Below, piece by piece: positions 39,404 through 49,040 of a stretch of 64,000 nt of DNA. Each line of letters starts with the position of its first letter. The stretch's first letter is position 1. The translations under genes and the position numbers were made by a program. The notes beneath the pieces are model-generated. The model did no database searches and was not told where the DNA came from. It worked only from the letters and a program-made list of their open reading frames with translations. Source of the stretch: Pseudomonadota bacterium (GTDB taxonomy: Bacteria; Pseudomonadota; Gammaproteobacteria; Steroidobacterales; Steroidobacteraceae). The stretch is taken from the NCBI GenBank assembly GCA_021851405.1, contig JAJZDW010000008.1:52588-116587 (forward strand). The letters run 5' to 3'.

Positions 39404-40750
39404 GTGCACTCCCTCAGCCAGCGGCTGTTGTTGTCGGTGGCGTTGCCGCTCGCGCTCTTCTTCGGCGTCATGACGCTGGTGCTCGATCATGGCTTTCGGA
39501 CCCTCTCGGATCACTCACTGCACGAGCTGCTCGATTCGCAGATCATCGCGCTCATCGCCGCAGCCGAGCGCGAACCGAAAAAGGGCTACGTAGCGCCGCT
39601 GTCGGCACTCGATTCGCGCTTCGCGACGCCACGCTCGGGGCTGTATGCGGCCATCCGCTCGGCGCACCACCAGTGGACGTCCCCCTCGACCGCCGAGGCC
39701 AATGTGAATTTCGGCGCTCTGCTGCCGCAGGGGGCCCGCACGTTCTCCTACTCGATGGCCGGACACCGGCGCCTCGCCGTCGAGAGCCGCGGGGTGTCGT
39801 TCGCGGATGACCCGGGTGCGAGCGGGCCGATTACCTTCAGCGTGGCGGTGAGCCTGACGCCCTATGAGGAGCAGCTCTGGGAGTTCCGCCGCCGCATGGT
39901 GCTGTGGTTCAGTATCCTGATGTGCCTGCTGCTGGCGACCCTCGCGGTGCTCCTGCGCGCGGTGCTGGCGCCGGTGCGCCGGCTCGAGCGCGAGATCCAC
40001 GAGGTCGAGGAGGGGCACAGCGAGGTGCTCGGCGGTGGCTACCCGCGCGAACTGAGCGGAGTGGCCCGCCATCTGAATGCGCTCCTGATCGGGGAGCGCA
40101 AACGTCTGGCGCGCTACCGCGATACCCTCGGCAATCTCGCCCACAGTCTGAAGACGCCCCTGGCGGTGATGCGCTCGGCGCTGCCGGGGGCCGCTGAGGC
40201 GAGCGAGTCGATCGGCGCCGAAATTGACCGCATGAGCGACATCATCGAGCATCAGCTGAAACGGGCGGCGGCCTCTGGCGGCGGTCTGCTCGGGCAGGCG
40301 CCCGTGGCGGTCGCGCCGGTCGCCACCGATCTGCGCGCCGCGTTGCTGAAGGTGTATCGCGACAAGGATCTCTCGCTCGAGCTGGTGGTGCCGGCCGCGA
40401 GTCAGTTCGTCGGCGATCGGGCCGACTTGATGGAGATGCTCGGGAACCTGCTCGACAACGCCTGCAAGTGGTGTACGCAGCGTGTCCGCTTGACGGTGTC
40501 GATCGATCCGGCCGGTGAGGTGCAGGAGAACATGACTCTCATCGTCGAGGATGACGGACCGGGAGTCTCGGAGGAGAACCGCGCACGCGTGCTCGAGCGC
40601 GGCGTGCGCACCGATGAGACCGTCCCCGGTCACGGGCTCGGCCTCGCCATGGTGCGCGAGACGGTCGAGCTCTACGGCGGCACTCTTTCGCTCGACCCCT
40701 CGCCGCTCGGCGGGGCGCGCTTCGAGCTGCACCTGCCCGGACGCCTGTAG
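39404..40750 (+). CDS. phoQ: PhoQ-like sensor histidine kinase
   Basis: A 448-residue membrane kinase. Two membrane segments (~10-27 and ~165-190, 'WFSILMCLLLATLAVLLRAV') flank a periplasmic sensor of about 135 residues; a HAMP-like helix follows, then the H-box H247 in 'GNLAHSLKTPLAVMRS', as in PhoQ. The ATPase shows N-box 'GNLLDNACKWCTQRV' and 'DDGPGVSEENRARVLERGVR', then 'GHGLGLAMVRETVELYGG'. The periplasmic domain lacks a strongly acidic cluster of the E. coli PhoQ type as far as I can see. Start GTG 39404, 16 nt after phoP. Confidence 0.92.
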   Translation: MHSLSQRLLLSVALPLALFFGVMTLVLDHGFRTLSDHSLHELLDSQIIALIAAAEREPKKGYVAPLSALDSRFATPRSGLYAAIRSAHHQWTSPSTAEANVNFGALLPQGARTFSYSMAGHRRLAVESRGVSFADDPGASGPITFSVAVSLTPYEEQLWEFRRRMVLWFSILMCLLLATLAVLLRAVLAPVRRLEREIHEVEEGHSEVLGGGYPRELSGVARHLNALLIGERKRLARYRDTLGNLAHSLKTPLAVMRSALPGAAEASESIGAEIDRMSDIIEHQLKRAAASGGGLLGQAPVAVAPVATDLRAALLKVYRDKDLSLELVVPAASQFVGDRADLMEMLGNLLDNACKWCTQRVRLTVSIDPAGEVQENMTLIVEDDGPGVSEENRARVLERGVRTDETVPGHGLGLAMVRETVELYGGTLSLDPSPLGGARFELHLPGRL

Positions 40751-40790
40751 GCGATGCGGCGCGCATCCGGGCGCCGTCGCACCGGCGCGT

Positions 40791-41585
40791 TCAGGTGCCG
40801 TGCGGCAGTCGGGTGCGCAGGCGCGAGTGGGCGAACCCGGAGGCTTCGCGCGGCTCGGGCGTGAGGCGCCGCGTGAGGATCGCGAGCGCCTCCTCGGGAC
40901 GGTCGGCGAACTCGAACAGGTTCAGGTCCTGAGCATCGATCACGCCGTGACGGGCGAGCGCGTTGAAGTCGATGATCTCGTTCCAGTACTCCGGGCCGTA
41001 GAGAATCACGGGAATATCGCGCGCGAGCTTGCGGGTCTGGGCGAGGGTGAGGAACTCGGTGAGCTCATCGAGCGTGCCGAGCCCGCCGGGAAAGGCGATC
41101 AGCGCCCGCGCCAGATGTGCGAACCAGAGCTTGCGCATGAAGAAGTAGTGGAACTCGAACGTGAGCTCGCTCGAGAGGTAGGGGTTGGGATGCTGTTCGT
41201 GCGGCAGACTGATGTTCAGTCCCACCGTCTTGCCGCCCGCCTCGACCGCGCCCCGGTTGGCCGCCTCCATGATCCCACCGCCGCCGCCGGAACACACGAC
41301 GTAGCGGTGCGCGTGTTCCGGCAGTGACGCGGACCAGCGGGTGATCAGCCCGGAGAGCTCGCGGGCGTGCTCGTAGTATTGGCCGAGCGGCCCGTCGGGC
41401 CGCAGGCGCGCCGAGCCGAAGAACACGACCGTGGCGTGCACCCCGGCGCGCCGGAAGCGCTCGAGTGGCTCCAGATACTCCGCCAGGATGCGCAGCGGCC
41501 GCGCCGCATCGCTGGTGAGGAAGCTCTCCTCCTCGTACGCCAGGTCCGGATGATGGCTCGTGCCGTCGACCGCGCTTTTGTCCAT
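40791..41585 (-). CDS. TIGR00730/LOG-family Rossmann protein
   Basis: A 264-residue Rossmann-fold protein. 'ATVVFFGSARLRPDGPLGQY', 'VVCSGGGGGIMEAANRGAVE', 'VGLNISLPHEQHPNPYLSS' and 'FPGGLGTLDELTEFLTLAQT' are LOG-family (cytokinin riboside 5'-monophosphate phosphoribohydrolase) signatures; the PGGxGTxxE motif is present. The long N-terminal part places it in the nucleotide-processing subgroup (PpnN-like or related), probably acting on nucleoside monophosphates. It starts 1 nt into the RNB gene's stop (TGATG), so translation is coupled. Confidence 0.88.
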   Translation of the reverse strand: MDKSAVDGTSHHPDLAYEEESFLTSDAARPLRILAEYLEPLERFRRAGVHATVVFFGSARLRPDGPLGQYYEHARELSGLITRWSASLPEHAHRYVVCSGGGGGIMEAANRGAVEAGGKTVGLNISLPHEQHPNPYLSSELTFEFHYFFMRKLWFAHLARALIAFPGGLGTLDELTEFLTLAQTRKLARDIPVILYGPEYWNEIIDFNALARHGVIDAQDLNLFEFADRPEEALAILTRRLTPEPREASGFAHSRLRTRLPHGT

Positions 41586-43048
41586 CAGTGCACCCGTTCG
41601 AAGTCGATGAAACCCCGTTCCACGTCCACGCGCACCAGCCGCACCCGCAGCCGGTGGCCGATGTCCGCGCCCTCGAAGCCGCGCAGGAGTCGTCCCTCCA
41701 CCGCCGGGCGCAGGATACGCACCCAGGTGCCCTTGGTCGCCGCCCCGGTGACCAGGGCCTCGAAGACCTCACCGATGCGCCCGGCGAGCAGCAGCGCGGC
41801 GGCGGATTTCGTCACGCGGCGCTCGACTTTGGCGGCCTGATCTTCCTGCTGCGTACAGTGCGCGGCGAGCTGCTCGAGCAGCCCGTAGGGATAGGGCGAG
41901 GGCCTGTCGGCCAACACCGCTTTGACCAGACGCTGGCTGATCAGGTCGGGGAAGCGCCGGTTCGGCGCACTGGAGTGGGTGTAGTTGCTCACGGCGAGCC
42001 CGAAATGCTCACTGACGCCCCGACCGGGCTGCTGTGCGACGTACTCCCCGGAGCCCAGCGACTTGACGACTGCGAGCGACAGGTCGGCGAAGCGTTCCGG
42101 GTCGGCCGCGCGGCGCCGGACGAGAAAGCCGTTCAGCGCGAGCGCATTGGGCGCGGCCGGGAGCTGTTCACCGACGTCCGCGGCGAGCGCGACGATGCGC
42201 TCCCAGCGACGCGGGGTCCGCAGGACTCGGCGCAGCGACGGGGCGGCATGGTCATCGAGAAAGTGCGCCACGGCGCCGTTGGCCGCGATCATCAGATCCT
42301 CGATGAGCTCCTGCGCACGGTTCTTGTGCTCCCGCTCGAGGTCACGCAGCGCATCGCCGTCGAATACCGCATGGGTCTTGAGCGTCTCGAGCGTCAACGC
42401 GCCGCGCAGGTGGCGCTTGGCGCGCAACTTCTGCGCAGCCGCATCCTGCAAGCGCAGCGGGCTTTGCAGCTGCGGGTCGGACAGTCCGGACGGTGGCGGC
42501 GCGCGGCCCTCGAGCCACGCCGCCACCGACGGATAGGCGAGCTTCGCTCGGTTGCGCACCTGCGCACGATAGAGACTCGAGGCGCTGACCTCACCGTCGC
42601 CGGAGATGTCCAATTCGATGACCAGTGCGAGGCGCTCCTGTTGGTCGTTGAGCGAGGTCAGGTCGGTCGAGAGCCGCTCCGGCAGCATCGGGAAGATCTG
42701 CGCCGGGGTGTACACCGAGGTCGTATTGCGGTGCGCATGGGCGTCGATTGGTGTGCCGGCGCTCACCAGCGCATCGACATCGGCGATCGCGACCCAGATG
42801 CGCGTCGCCCCTGTGGGCAGCGCCTCTGCGGCGGAGATCTGGTCGAGATCGCGCGAGTCGTCGTTGTCGATCGACACCCACGGCAGCGCGCGCAGATCGC
42901 GCACGTTCGCCGCGCGCGCCGGCGCACCGAGCGCAGCGGCCTGGCGCATCGCGGCCGGCGGGAACTCAGGCTGCAGCCCCCGCTCGATCATCGCGATGCG
43001 CGCGATGTGACGCAGGATTTGCCGCCCGCCGTGGGAAGCCGCATGCAT
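41585..43048 (-). CDS. RNB-domain ribonuclease (short RNase II/R-like)
   Basis: A 487-residue exoribonuclease-like protein. It lacks the large N-terminal cold-shock region and begins nearly at the RNB domain. The active-site strip is 'SIDNDDSRDLDQISAAE': D61, D67, D69, then Q70 where RNase II/R carries the fourth Asp (E. coli RNase II D201, D207, D209, D210 by my alignment). Later motifs 'RFPDLISQRLVKAVLA' and 'SAPNRRFPDL' are conserved. A C-terminal S1-like barrel is likely ('TWVRILRPAVEGRLLRGFEG'). It is expressed with the LOG-family gene. Confidence 0.85.
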   Translation of the reverse strand: MHAASHGGRQILRHIARIAMIERGLQPEFPPAAMRQAAALGAPARAANVRDLRALPWVSIDNDDSRDLDQISAAEALPTGATRIWVAIADVDALVSAGTPIDAHAHRNTTSVYTPAQIFPMLPERLSTDLTSLNDQQERLALVIELDISGDGEVSASSLYRAQVRNRAKLAYPSVAAWLEGRAPPPSGLSDPQLQSPLRLQDAAAQKLRAKRHLRGALTLETLKTHAVFDGDALRDLEREHKNRAQELIEDLMIAANGAVAHFLDDHAAPSLRRVLRTPRRWERIVALAADVGEQLPAAPNALALNGFLVRRRAADPERFADLSLAVVKSLGSGEYVAQQPGRGVSEHFGLAVSNYTHSSAPNRRFPDLISQRLVKAVLADRPSPYPYGLLEQLAAHCTQQEDQAAKVERRVTKSAAALLLAGRIGEVFEALVTGAATKGTWVRILRPAVEGRLLRGFEGADIGHRLRVRLVRVDVERGFIDFERVH

Positions 43049-43214
43049 GCCTGTTCCCTCAAGTGTCCAGATACGGCATCCTAGAAGCCGCCTCCGGCAC
43101 GGTCAATGCGCGTGCCCGCAGCCGAGCGCGGGGAGTGCGTATTTACGGGCTGGCGGCATTGCGATGCCATGATGAAGTGAACGACGGCCGCCCGGCCGCG
43201 TAAAGGAGTCGGCA

Positions 43215-45611
43215 ATGTCGCGACATGGCGGGCCGTCTGCGGCCGAAGCACTCTCTCCCGAACAACTGCGGCGTCTCGATGCGTACTGGCGCGCGGCGAA
43301 TTATCTGTCCGTCGGACAGATCTATCTGCGCGACAATCCGCTGCTGCGCGAGCCGCTCGCACCGCAGCACATCAAGGCGATGTTGCTCGGCCACTGGGGG
43401 ACGACGCCGGGGCAGAACTTCATCTATGCGCATCTGAACCGCGTGATCCGCGAGCATGATCTGGACATGATTTATCTCTCCGGTCCCGGTCACGGCGGAC
43501 CGGCGTTGGTCGCCAACACCTACCTGGAGGGCACCTACAGCGAGCTGTACCCGCAGATCTCCCAGGACGAGACGGGTCTTCAGCGCCTGTTCACCCAGTT
43601 CTCCTTCCCCGGCGGCATCCCGAGCCATGTCTCCCCTGAGTGTCCCGGCTCGATTCACGAGGGCGGGGAGCTCGGGTACTCCCTGAGCCATGCCTGCGGG
43701 GCGGTGCTCGACAATCCCGAGCTCATTGCCGCGTGCGTGGTCGGTGACGGGGAGGCCGAGACCGGTCCGCTCGCCGGCAGCTGGCATCTGAACAAGTTCA
43801 TCAGCCCCGCGCAGGACGGGGCGGTGCTGCCGATTCTGCATCTGAACGGGTACAAGATTGCCAACCCCACCGTGCTCGCGCGCATCGAGCGCGAGGAGCT
43901 GACGCAGCTGCTGAGCGGCTACGGCTGGCGGCCGTACTTCGTGAGCGGAGCCGAACCGCAGGCGATGCACTCGCTGATGGCCGCGACGCTCGATACGGTG
44001 ATCGGTGAGATTCGTGCGATCCAGCACGCCGCGCGCGCCGCCGGGGCGCCGGGCACGCGGCCGCGCTGGCCGATGATCGTGCTCGAGAGCCCCAAGGGCT
44101 GGACCGGGCCGAAGCAGCTCGACGGCAAGCGCATCGAGGGCAGCTTCCGCGCGCACCAGGTGCCGATCACGGACCCGGCGGGCGATCCGCAGCACCTTCG
44201 GGCGCTCGAGGCCTGGATGCGCAGCTACCGGCCCGAGGAGTTGTTCGAACACGGGCGGTTGCGCGCGGAGCTCGCCGAACTCGCCCCGCGCGGCACGCGG
44301 CGCATGGGCGCGAACCCGCACGCCAACGGCGGATTGCTGCTGCGTGAGCTGCAGTTGCCGGAGTTTCGCCACTATGCGCAACCGGTGAGCACCCCCGGGG
44401 CGCTCGAGGCCTCCGACACCGGCACGCTCGGGGTGTTCCTGCGCGACGTGATTCGGATGAATCAGAGCACCTTTCGCCTGTTCGGGCCCGATGAGACCGT
44501 GTCGAACAAGCTGCAGGCGGTGTTCGAGACCACCAATCGCCAGTGGGAGGCGCGCACGCTCTCGGACGATGAGTTCCTCGCCCCGACCGGGCGGGTGTTG
44601 GAGATCCTGAGTGAACACCAGTGCGAGGGGTGGCTCGAGGGCTACCTGCTCACCGGACGGCACGGCCTGTTCAACTGCTACGAGGCGTTCATCCACATCA
44701 TCGACTCGATGTTCAATCAGCATGCCAAATGGCTGAAAGTGACGGCCGGCATCCCCTGGCGGCGGCCGATCGCCTCGCTGAACTACCTGCTCACCTCGCA
44801 CGTCTGGCGTCAGGACCACAACGGCTTCACTCACCAGGACCCCGGCTTCATCGATCACGTGGTCAACAAGAAGGCCGGGATCGTACGGGTGTATCTGCCG
44901 CCCGATGCGAACTGCCTGCTCTCGGTGATGGATCACTGTCTGCGCAGCCGTCACTACGTCAACGTGGTCATCGCCGGGAAGCATCCGGCGCCGCAGTGGC
45001 TGTCGATCGAGGCGGCCGTGGTGCATTGCACCGCGGGCATCGGCATCTGGGACTGGGCGAGCAACGATGCGGGCGCCGAGCCGGATCTGGTGATGGCGTG
45101 TGCCGGGGACGTCCCGACGCTCGAGACGCTGGCGGCCGTGGCCCTGTTGCGCGAGGGACTGCCGGAGCTGAAGATCCGTGTGGTCAACGTCGTGGATCTG
45201 ATGCGGCTGCAGCCGAGCAGCGAGCATCCGCACGGACTGAGCGATGCGGACTTCGATTCGCTGTTCACCCGGGACAAGCCGGTGATCTTCGCCTTCCACG
45301 GCTATCCGTGGCTGATTCATCGGCTCACGTACCGGCGTCACAACAACGCGGGTCTGCACGTGCGCGGCTACAAGGAGGAGGGCACCATCACCACGCCGTT
45401 CGACATGACCGTGCTCAACGACATGGACCGGTTCCATCTCGTCCAGGATGCGATCGACCGCCTGCCGCAGCTCGGGGACCGCGGTGCCTACCTGAAGGAG
45501 CGCGCCCGGAGACTGCTGATCGAGCACGCGGCCTACATCCGCCGCCACGGGCAGGACATGCCGCTCGTGGCGCAGTGGAAGTGGCCCGACGGTGCCGCGG
45601 TGCACGCCTGA
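43215..45611 (+). CDS. xfp: Xylulose-5-P/fructose-6-P phosphoketolase
   Basis: A 798-residue ThDP enzyme splitting xylulose 5-P (and/or fructose 6-P) with phosphate to acetyl phosphate plus a smaller sugar phosphate. Motifs: '[19 protein letters not shown]', '[20 protein letters not shown]' (ThDP motif), '[18 protein letters not shown]' and '[20 protein letters not shown]'. The length matches the family. A strong AAAGGAG lies 8 nt before the ATG. Its partner, acetate kinase, follows by 19 nt, forming a phosphoketolase-to-acetate/ATP unit. Confidence 0.95.
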   Translation: MSRHGGPSAAEALSPEQLRRLDAYWRAANYLSVGQIYLRDNPLLREPLAPQHIKAMLLGHWGTTPGQNFIYAHLNRVIREHDLDMIYLSGPGHGGPALVANTYLEGTYSELYPQISQDETGLQRLFTQFSFPGGIPSHVSPECPGSIHEGGELGYSLSHACGAVLDNPELIAACVVGDGEAETGPLAGSWHLNKFISPAQDGAVLPILHLNGYKIANPTVLARIEREELTQLLSGYGWRPYFVSGAEPQAMHSLMAATLDTVIGEIRAIQHAARAAGAPGTRPRWPMIVLESPKGWTGPKQLDGKRIEGSFRAHQVPITDPAGDPQHLRALEAWMRSYRPEELFEHGRLRAELAELAPRGTRRMGANPHANGGLLLRELQLPEFRHYAQPVSTPGALEASDTGTLGVFLRDVIRMNQSTFRLFGPDETVSNKLQAVFETTNRQWEARTLSDDEFLAPTGRVLEILSEHQCEGWLEGYLLTGRHGLFNCYEAFIHIIDSMFNQHAKWLKVTAGIPWRRPIASLNYLLTSHVWRQDHNGFTHQDPGFIDHVVNKKAGIVRVYLPPDANCLLSVMDHCLRSRHYVNVVIAGKHPAPQWLSIEAAVVHCTAGIGIWDWASNDAGAEPDLVMACAGDVPTLETLAAVALLREGLPELKIRVVNVVDLMRLQPSSEHPHGLSDADFDSLFTRDKPVIFAFHGYPWLIHRLTYRRHNNAGLHVRGYKEEGTITTPFDMTVLNDMDRFHLVQDAIDRLPQLGDRGAYLKERARRLLIEHAAYIRRHGQDMPLVAQWKWPDGAAVHA

Positions 45612-45630
45612 GCGGCGGGTGTCGGGCACG

Positions 45631-46755
45631 ATGCTTCTCGTCACGGTCAACAGCGGCTCGACGTCGATCAAAGTGGCTGCGTTCGAGGCGAGCCCCGGCG
45701 AGGCGTCGCGGGAGAGGCCACTGCGGTGCATCGCAGCGGTCCATCATGAGGGTACGCACCTCGAGCCGGCCGAGGAGCTGCGCGCGTTTCTTCAGCAGCT
45801 GCCGGGGCCACCCACCGCGCTCGCACACCGCGTGGTGCACGGTGCCGATCGGTTCACGCACCCGGTGCGAATCGATGCGGCGGTGCGTGCGAGGATCGGG
45901 GAGCTTGCCGCGCTCGCCCCTCTGCACAACCCGCTGGCGCTGCGCTGGATCGATGCGGCGTGTGAGCTGTGCGATCGGGCCGTCGTGCAGGTGGCGGTGT
46001 TCGATACCGCGTACTTCGCGGGCCTGCCGCGCGTGGCGGCCGAGTACGCGCTGCCGCCCGCGCTCGGATGGGACCTCGGGGTGCGTCGCTACGGGTTCCA
46101 CGGGCTTGCGCACGAGGCGATGTGGCAGCGCTGGTGCGAGCTGAATCCCGGACTCGAGCGCGGGGGCCGTCTGATCAGCCTGCAGCTCGGCGGTGGCTGT
46201 TCGATCACGGCGCGCGATTCGCACGGACCGCGTGACACCTCGATGGGGTTCTCGCCGCTCGAGGGGTTGGTGATGGCGAGCCGCTGCGGGGACATCGACG
46301 CGGCGGTCGTGCCGTATCTGGCCGAGCGCCTCTCACGGTCACCGGCGCGGCTGATCGAGTCCTTCAATCGCGAGGCGGGCCTGCTCGGGCTGGCCGGGAA
46401 CGCCAGTGCGAGTGAATTGCTCAAGGCGGGTGGGGCGAGCGCGGAGCGGGCCCTCGAGCTCTACTGTTATCGCCTGCGCAAATACATCGGGGCGTATCTG
46501 GCGGTGCTCGGCGGCTGTGACGGCATCGTCTTCGGCGGCGGCGTGGGCGAGCATGTGCCGCAGATCCGCGCCCGCGTGCTCAATGGACTGCGCTTCGCGG
46601 GCGTGGCGCTCGATGCGCCGGCGAATGAGGCCGCAGTCGGGCGCGACGGGCGCATCAGCAGTGCGCAGAGCGCGATTGCGGTCTGGACGGTGCGCGTGGC
46701 CGAGGAGCCGCTGCTGGCGCGCGCGGCGCTCGAGGTGCTGGGCGCGCAGCGCTAG
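45631..46755 (+). CDS. ackA: Acetate kinase
   Basis: A 374-residue ASKHA-fold kinase making ATP from acetyl phosphate. 'LLVTVNSGSTSIKVAAFEAS' opens the N-domain; 'YGFHGLAHEAM', 'LQLGGGCSITARDSHGPRDT' and 'DGIVFGGGVGEHVPQIRARV' are acetate kinase signatures. It is a little short of E. coli AckA (400). Start ATG 45631 was chosen; GTG 45619 is an alternative. It pairs with xfp. Confidence 0.93.
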   Translation: MLLVTVNSGSTSIKVAAFEASPGEASRERPLRCIAAVHHEGTHLEPAEELRAFLQQLPGPPTALAHRVVHGADRFTHPVRIDAAVRARIGELAALAPLHNPLALRWIDAACELCDRAVVQVAVFDTAYFAGLPRVAAEYALPPALGWDLGVRRYGFHGLAHEAMWQRWCELNPGLERGGRLISLQLGGGCSITARDSHGPRDTSMGFSPLEGLVMASRCGDIDAAVVPYLAERLSRSPARLIESFNREAGLLGLAGNASASELLKAGGASAERALELYCYRLRKYIGAYLAVLGGCDGIVFGGGVGEHVPQIRARVLNGLRFAGVALDAPANEAAVGRDGRISSAQSAIAVWTVRVAEEPLLARAALEVLGAQR

Positions 46756-46759
46756 GAGG

Positions 46760-47384
46760 ATACCGGCCCGGGGCCGCAGCGCAGCGAGTGCCCATGGGCT
46801 CTGTTTGCCCCGGTACAGCGCTTGATGGATCCGCGCCATCGCGTACGGCTCGAGATCACGCGATTGCCGCAGGCCGCCGGCGTCCAGGGGATCGAAACCG
46901 AGATCCATCAGAAGACCGGCGACCGGCGCCTTCGTCTCGGGGTGATCGGAGGCCATGAACATCACCGGGGGCGCCTGATACCCGCAGGTGTCGGCCATCA
47001 CCGCGGCGCCGACCTGGTTCAGGGTCTTGACGATGCGCGCCTCGGGTCGCCATGCGGCGACGGCCTCGCCCGCGGAGCGGGTGAAGCTGCGCTCGAGCAC
47101 GAGCACGCCCTCGCGCATCGTCAGCGGATTCATGCAATCGATGACGATCGTGCCGGCGAGCGCGCCCAGCGCCGGAACCGCCGCGGCCGCGCGAGCACGA
47201 CCACGGCGGCCGCCTCCGCGGCCTCGCGTGGGCTTCGTGCACGCGCCTGCGTTTCCTGACAGAGCGATTGAACGGTGCGGTCCGAAGGATCGCGCACCCC
47301 GAGCAACAGCTCATGGCCGCTGCGGGTCCAGCCGCGGGCGAGTGCGCTGGCGACCTGGCCGGCGCCGATGAGGGCGATTGTCAT
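46760..47384 (-). pseudogene. Frameshifted NADP-binding oxidoreductase (F420-dependent reductase-like)
   Basis: The N-terminal part 'MTIALIGAGQVASALARGWT' (Rossmann) reads well to 'AAEAAAVVVLA' and then goes out of frame near 47160-47200. The expected continuation 'AAVPALGALAGTIVIDCMNP' and onward 'ARIVKTLNQVGAAVMADTCG', 'MFMASDHPETKAPVAGLLMD', 'AGGLRQSRDLEPYAMARIHQ' appears in another frame. At the C-terminus the reading frame runs past a TAG that is one base out of register (~46754) and stays open antisense to ackA to 46339. The family is NADPH:F420/dinucleotide oxidoreductase-like. Two indels in a GC-rich region could be true decay or sequencing errors; coordinates of the 3' end are approximate. 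Confidence 0.7.
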
Positions 47385-47504
47385 GACCGCCTCGCCGGTG
47401 CGATGAACTCCCGGGAAGTCTAGTCGCCCCCGCGCGTGCCGCACCAGCGTCGCCCCGAGGCGAGCCGTGCGGGGCCGCGACCTGCGGCCTCGCACGGCAG
47501 GTCC

Positions 47505-49037
47505 TTACAGCTCGAACTTGATCCCCTGCGCCAGCGGCAGCGCGCCGCTCCAGTTGATCGTGTTGGTCTGCCGGCGCATGTACGCCTTCCAGGCATCCGA
47601 GCCCGATTCGCGCCCGCCGCCGGTGTCCTTCTCCCCGCCGAACGCCCCGCCAATCTCCGCCCCGGAGGTGCCGATGTTGACGTTGGCGATACCGCAGTCG
47701 CTGCCGCTCGCGCCGAGGAAGCGCTCGGCGGCGCGCAGCCGCTCGGTGAACAGCGCCGAGGACAGGCCGTAGTGGCTCGCGTTCTGCTCGTCAATCGCCG
47801 CCTCGAGCGAGTCGATCGGGATCAGGTACAGGATGGGGGCAAAGGTCTCGTTCTGCACCACCGGCCAGTCGTTGCGCGCGCGGATCAGCGTCGGCTCGAC
47901 GAAATGTCCGGGCCGATCGAGGACCTTGCCGCCGGCGAGCACGTCACCGCCCGCGGCACGGGCGGCCTCGACGGCCGCCTGGAAGCGCTCGCGTGCCGCC
48001 GCATCGATCAGCGGGCCCATGAGCGTGGCCGGATCGAGCGGATCGCCGATGCGCACCTGACGGTACGCATTCACGAGCCGTCGCTCGAGTTCAGCGATGA
48101 TCGCGCGGTGCGCGAACACCCGCCGCGTCGTGGTGCAGCGCTGGCCCGCGGTGCCGACGGCGCCGAACACGATGGCGGGCACGGCGAGCTCGAGGCTCGC
48201 CGACTCATCGACGATGATCGCATTGTTGCCGCCGAGCTCGAGGAGACTCTTGCCGAGGCGGGCCGCGACGCGCTCCCCGACCTTGCGGCCGACGGCCGTC
48301 GAGCCGGTGAAGGAGACCAGTGCCACCCGTGCGTCATCGACGAACCGGGTGGCCAGTTCACTGCCGGCGTCGATGAACAGCTGAAACACCGGCGGGAGCC
48401 CGTGCTGTGCCATCACCCGGTTGACGAGTTTCTGCACCGCGATGGCGGTGAGCGGGGTCTTCGGTGAGGGTTTCCAGACCGACACGTTGCCGCAGATCGC
48501 CGCCAGACACGCGTTCCAGGCCCACACGGCGACCGGGAAGTTGAACGCGGAGATGATGCCGATCACCCCGAGCGGATGCCACTGCTCGTACATGCGGTGG
48601 CCGGGGCGCTCGGAGTGCATGGTGAGCCCGTAGAGCATGCGCGACTGGCCGACGGCGAAGTCGGCGATGTCGATCATCTCCTGCACCTCGCCGAGTCCCT
48701 CGGCGAGGATCTTGCCGTTCTCGAGCGACACGAGCGCGCCGAGATCGTCCTTCGCGGCGCGCAGCGCCTCCCCGAGCAGTCGCACCGCCTCGCCGCGCTT
48801 GGGCGCCGGTACGCTGCGCCACTGCGCGGCGGTCTGCACCGCCGAGCGCATCACGGCCTCGTAGTCGGCCGCGGTGGCGCTGCGCACGGTGGCGATCGGC
48901 TCGCCGGTGGCCGGATTGTGGACGGTGAGCAGCGCACCGCCGCCGCGCCACTCGCCCGCACCGGCGCAGGCCCCGAGGTTCTCGCCGGTGAGTTCGAGTC
49001 GTGCCAGCAGCGCCGGGATGTTGATCGATGCACTCAT
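47505..49037 (-). CDS. amaB: Aminoadipate-semialdehyde (piperideine-6-carboxylate) dehydrogenase
   Basis: A 510-residue NAD+-dependent ALDH7-family enzyme. '[20 protein letters not shown]', '[19 protein letters not shown]', '[13 protein letters not shown]' (catalytic Glu) and '[16 protein letters not shown]' (catalytic Cys) are visible; the end '[20 protein letters not shown]' is typical of the group. It oxidises aminoadipate semialdehyde to aminoadipate in lysine catabolism. The upstream gene, a saccharopine/lysine dehydrogenase relative, overlaps in function and is 3 nt away. Confidence 0.92.
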   Translation of the reverse strand: MSASINIPALLARLELTGENLGACAGAGEWRGGGALLTVHNPATGEPIATVRSATAADYEAVMRSAVQTAAQWRSVPAPKRGEAVRLLGEALRAAKDDLGALVSLENGKILAEGLGEVQEMIDIADFAVGQSRMLYGLTMHSERPGHRMYEQWHPLGVIGIISAFNFPVAVWAWNACLAAICGNVSVWKPSPKTPLTAIAVQKLVNRVMAQHGLPPVFQLFIDAGSELATRFVDDARVALVSFTGSTAVGRKVGERVAARLGKSLLELGGNNAIIVDESASLELAVPAIVFGAVGTAGQRCTTTRRVFAHRAIIAELERRLVNAYRQVRIGDPLDPATLMGPLIDAAARERFQAAVEAARAAGGDVLAGGKVLDRPGHFVEPTLIRARNDWPVVQNETFAPILYLIPIDSLEAAIDEQNASHYGLSSALFTERLRAAERFLGASGSDCGIANVNIGTSGAEIGGAFGGEKDTGGGRESGSDAWKAYMRRQTNTINWSGALPLAQGIKFEL

Positions 49038-49040
49038 CGT

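Noticed and set aside
43143..45731. 862-codon open frame antisense to phosphoketolase
   Set aside because: It mirrors xfp, whose motifs are unmistakable; long antisense frames are expected at this GC content.
46339..46750. C-terminal continuation of the broken oxidoreductase as a real domain
   Set aside because: It is antisense to conserved ackA sequence and has no recognisable fold.
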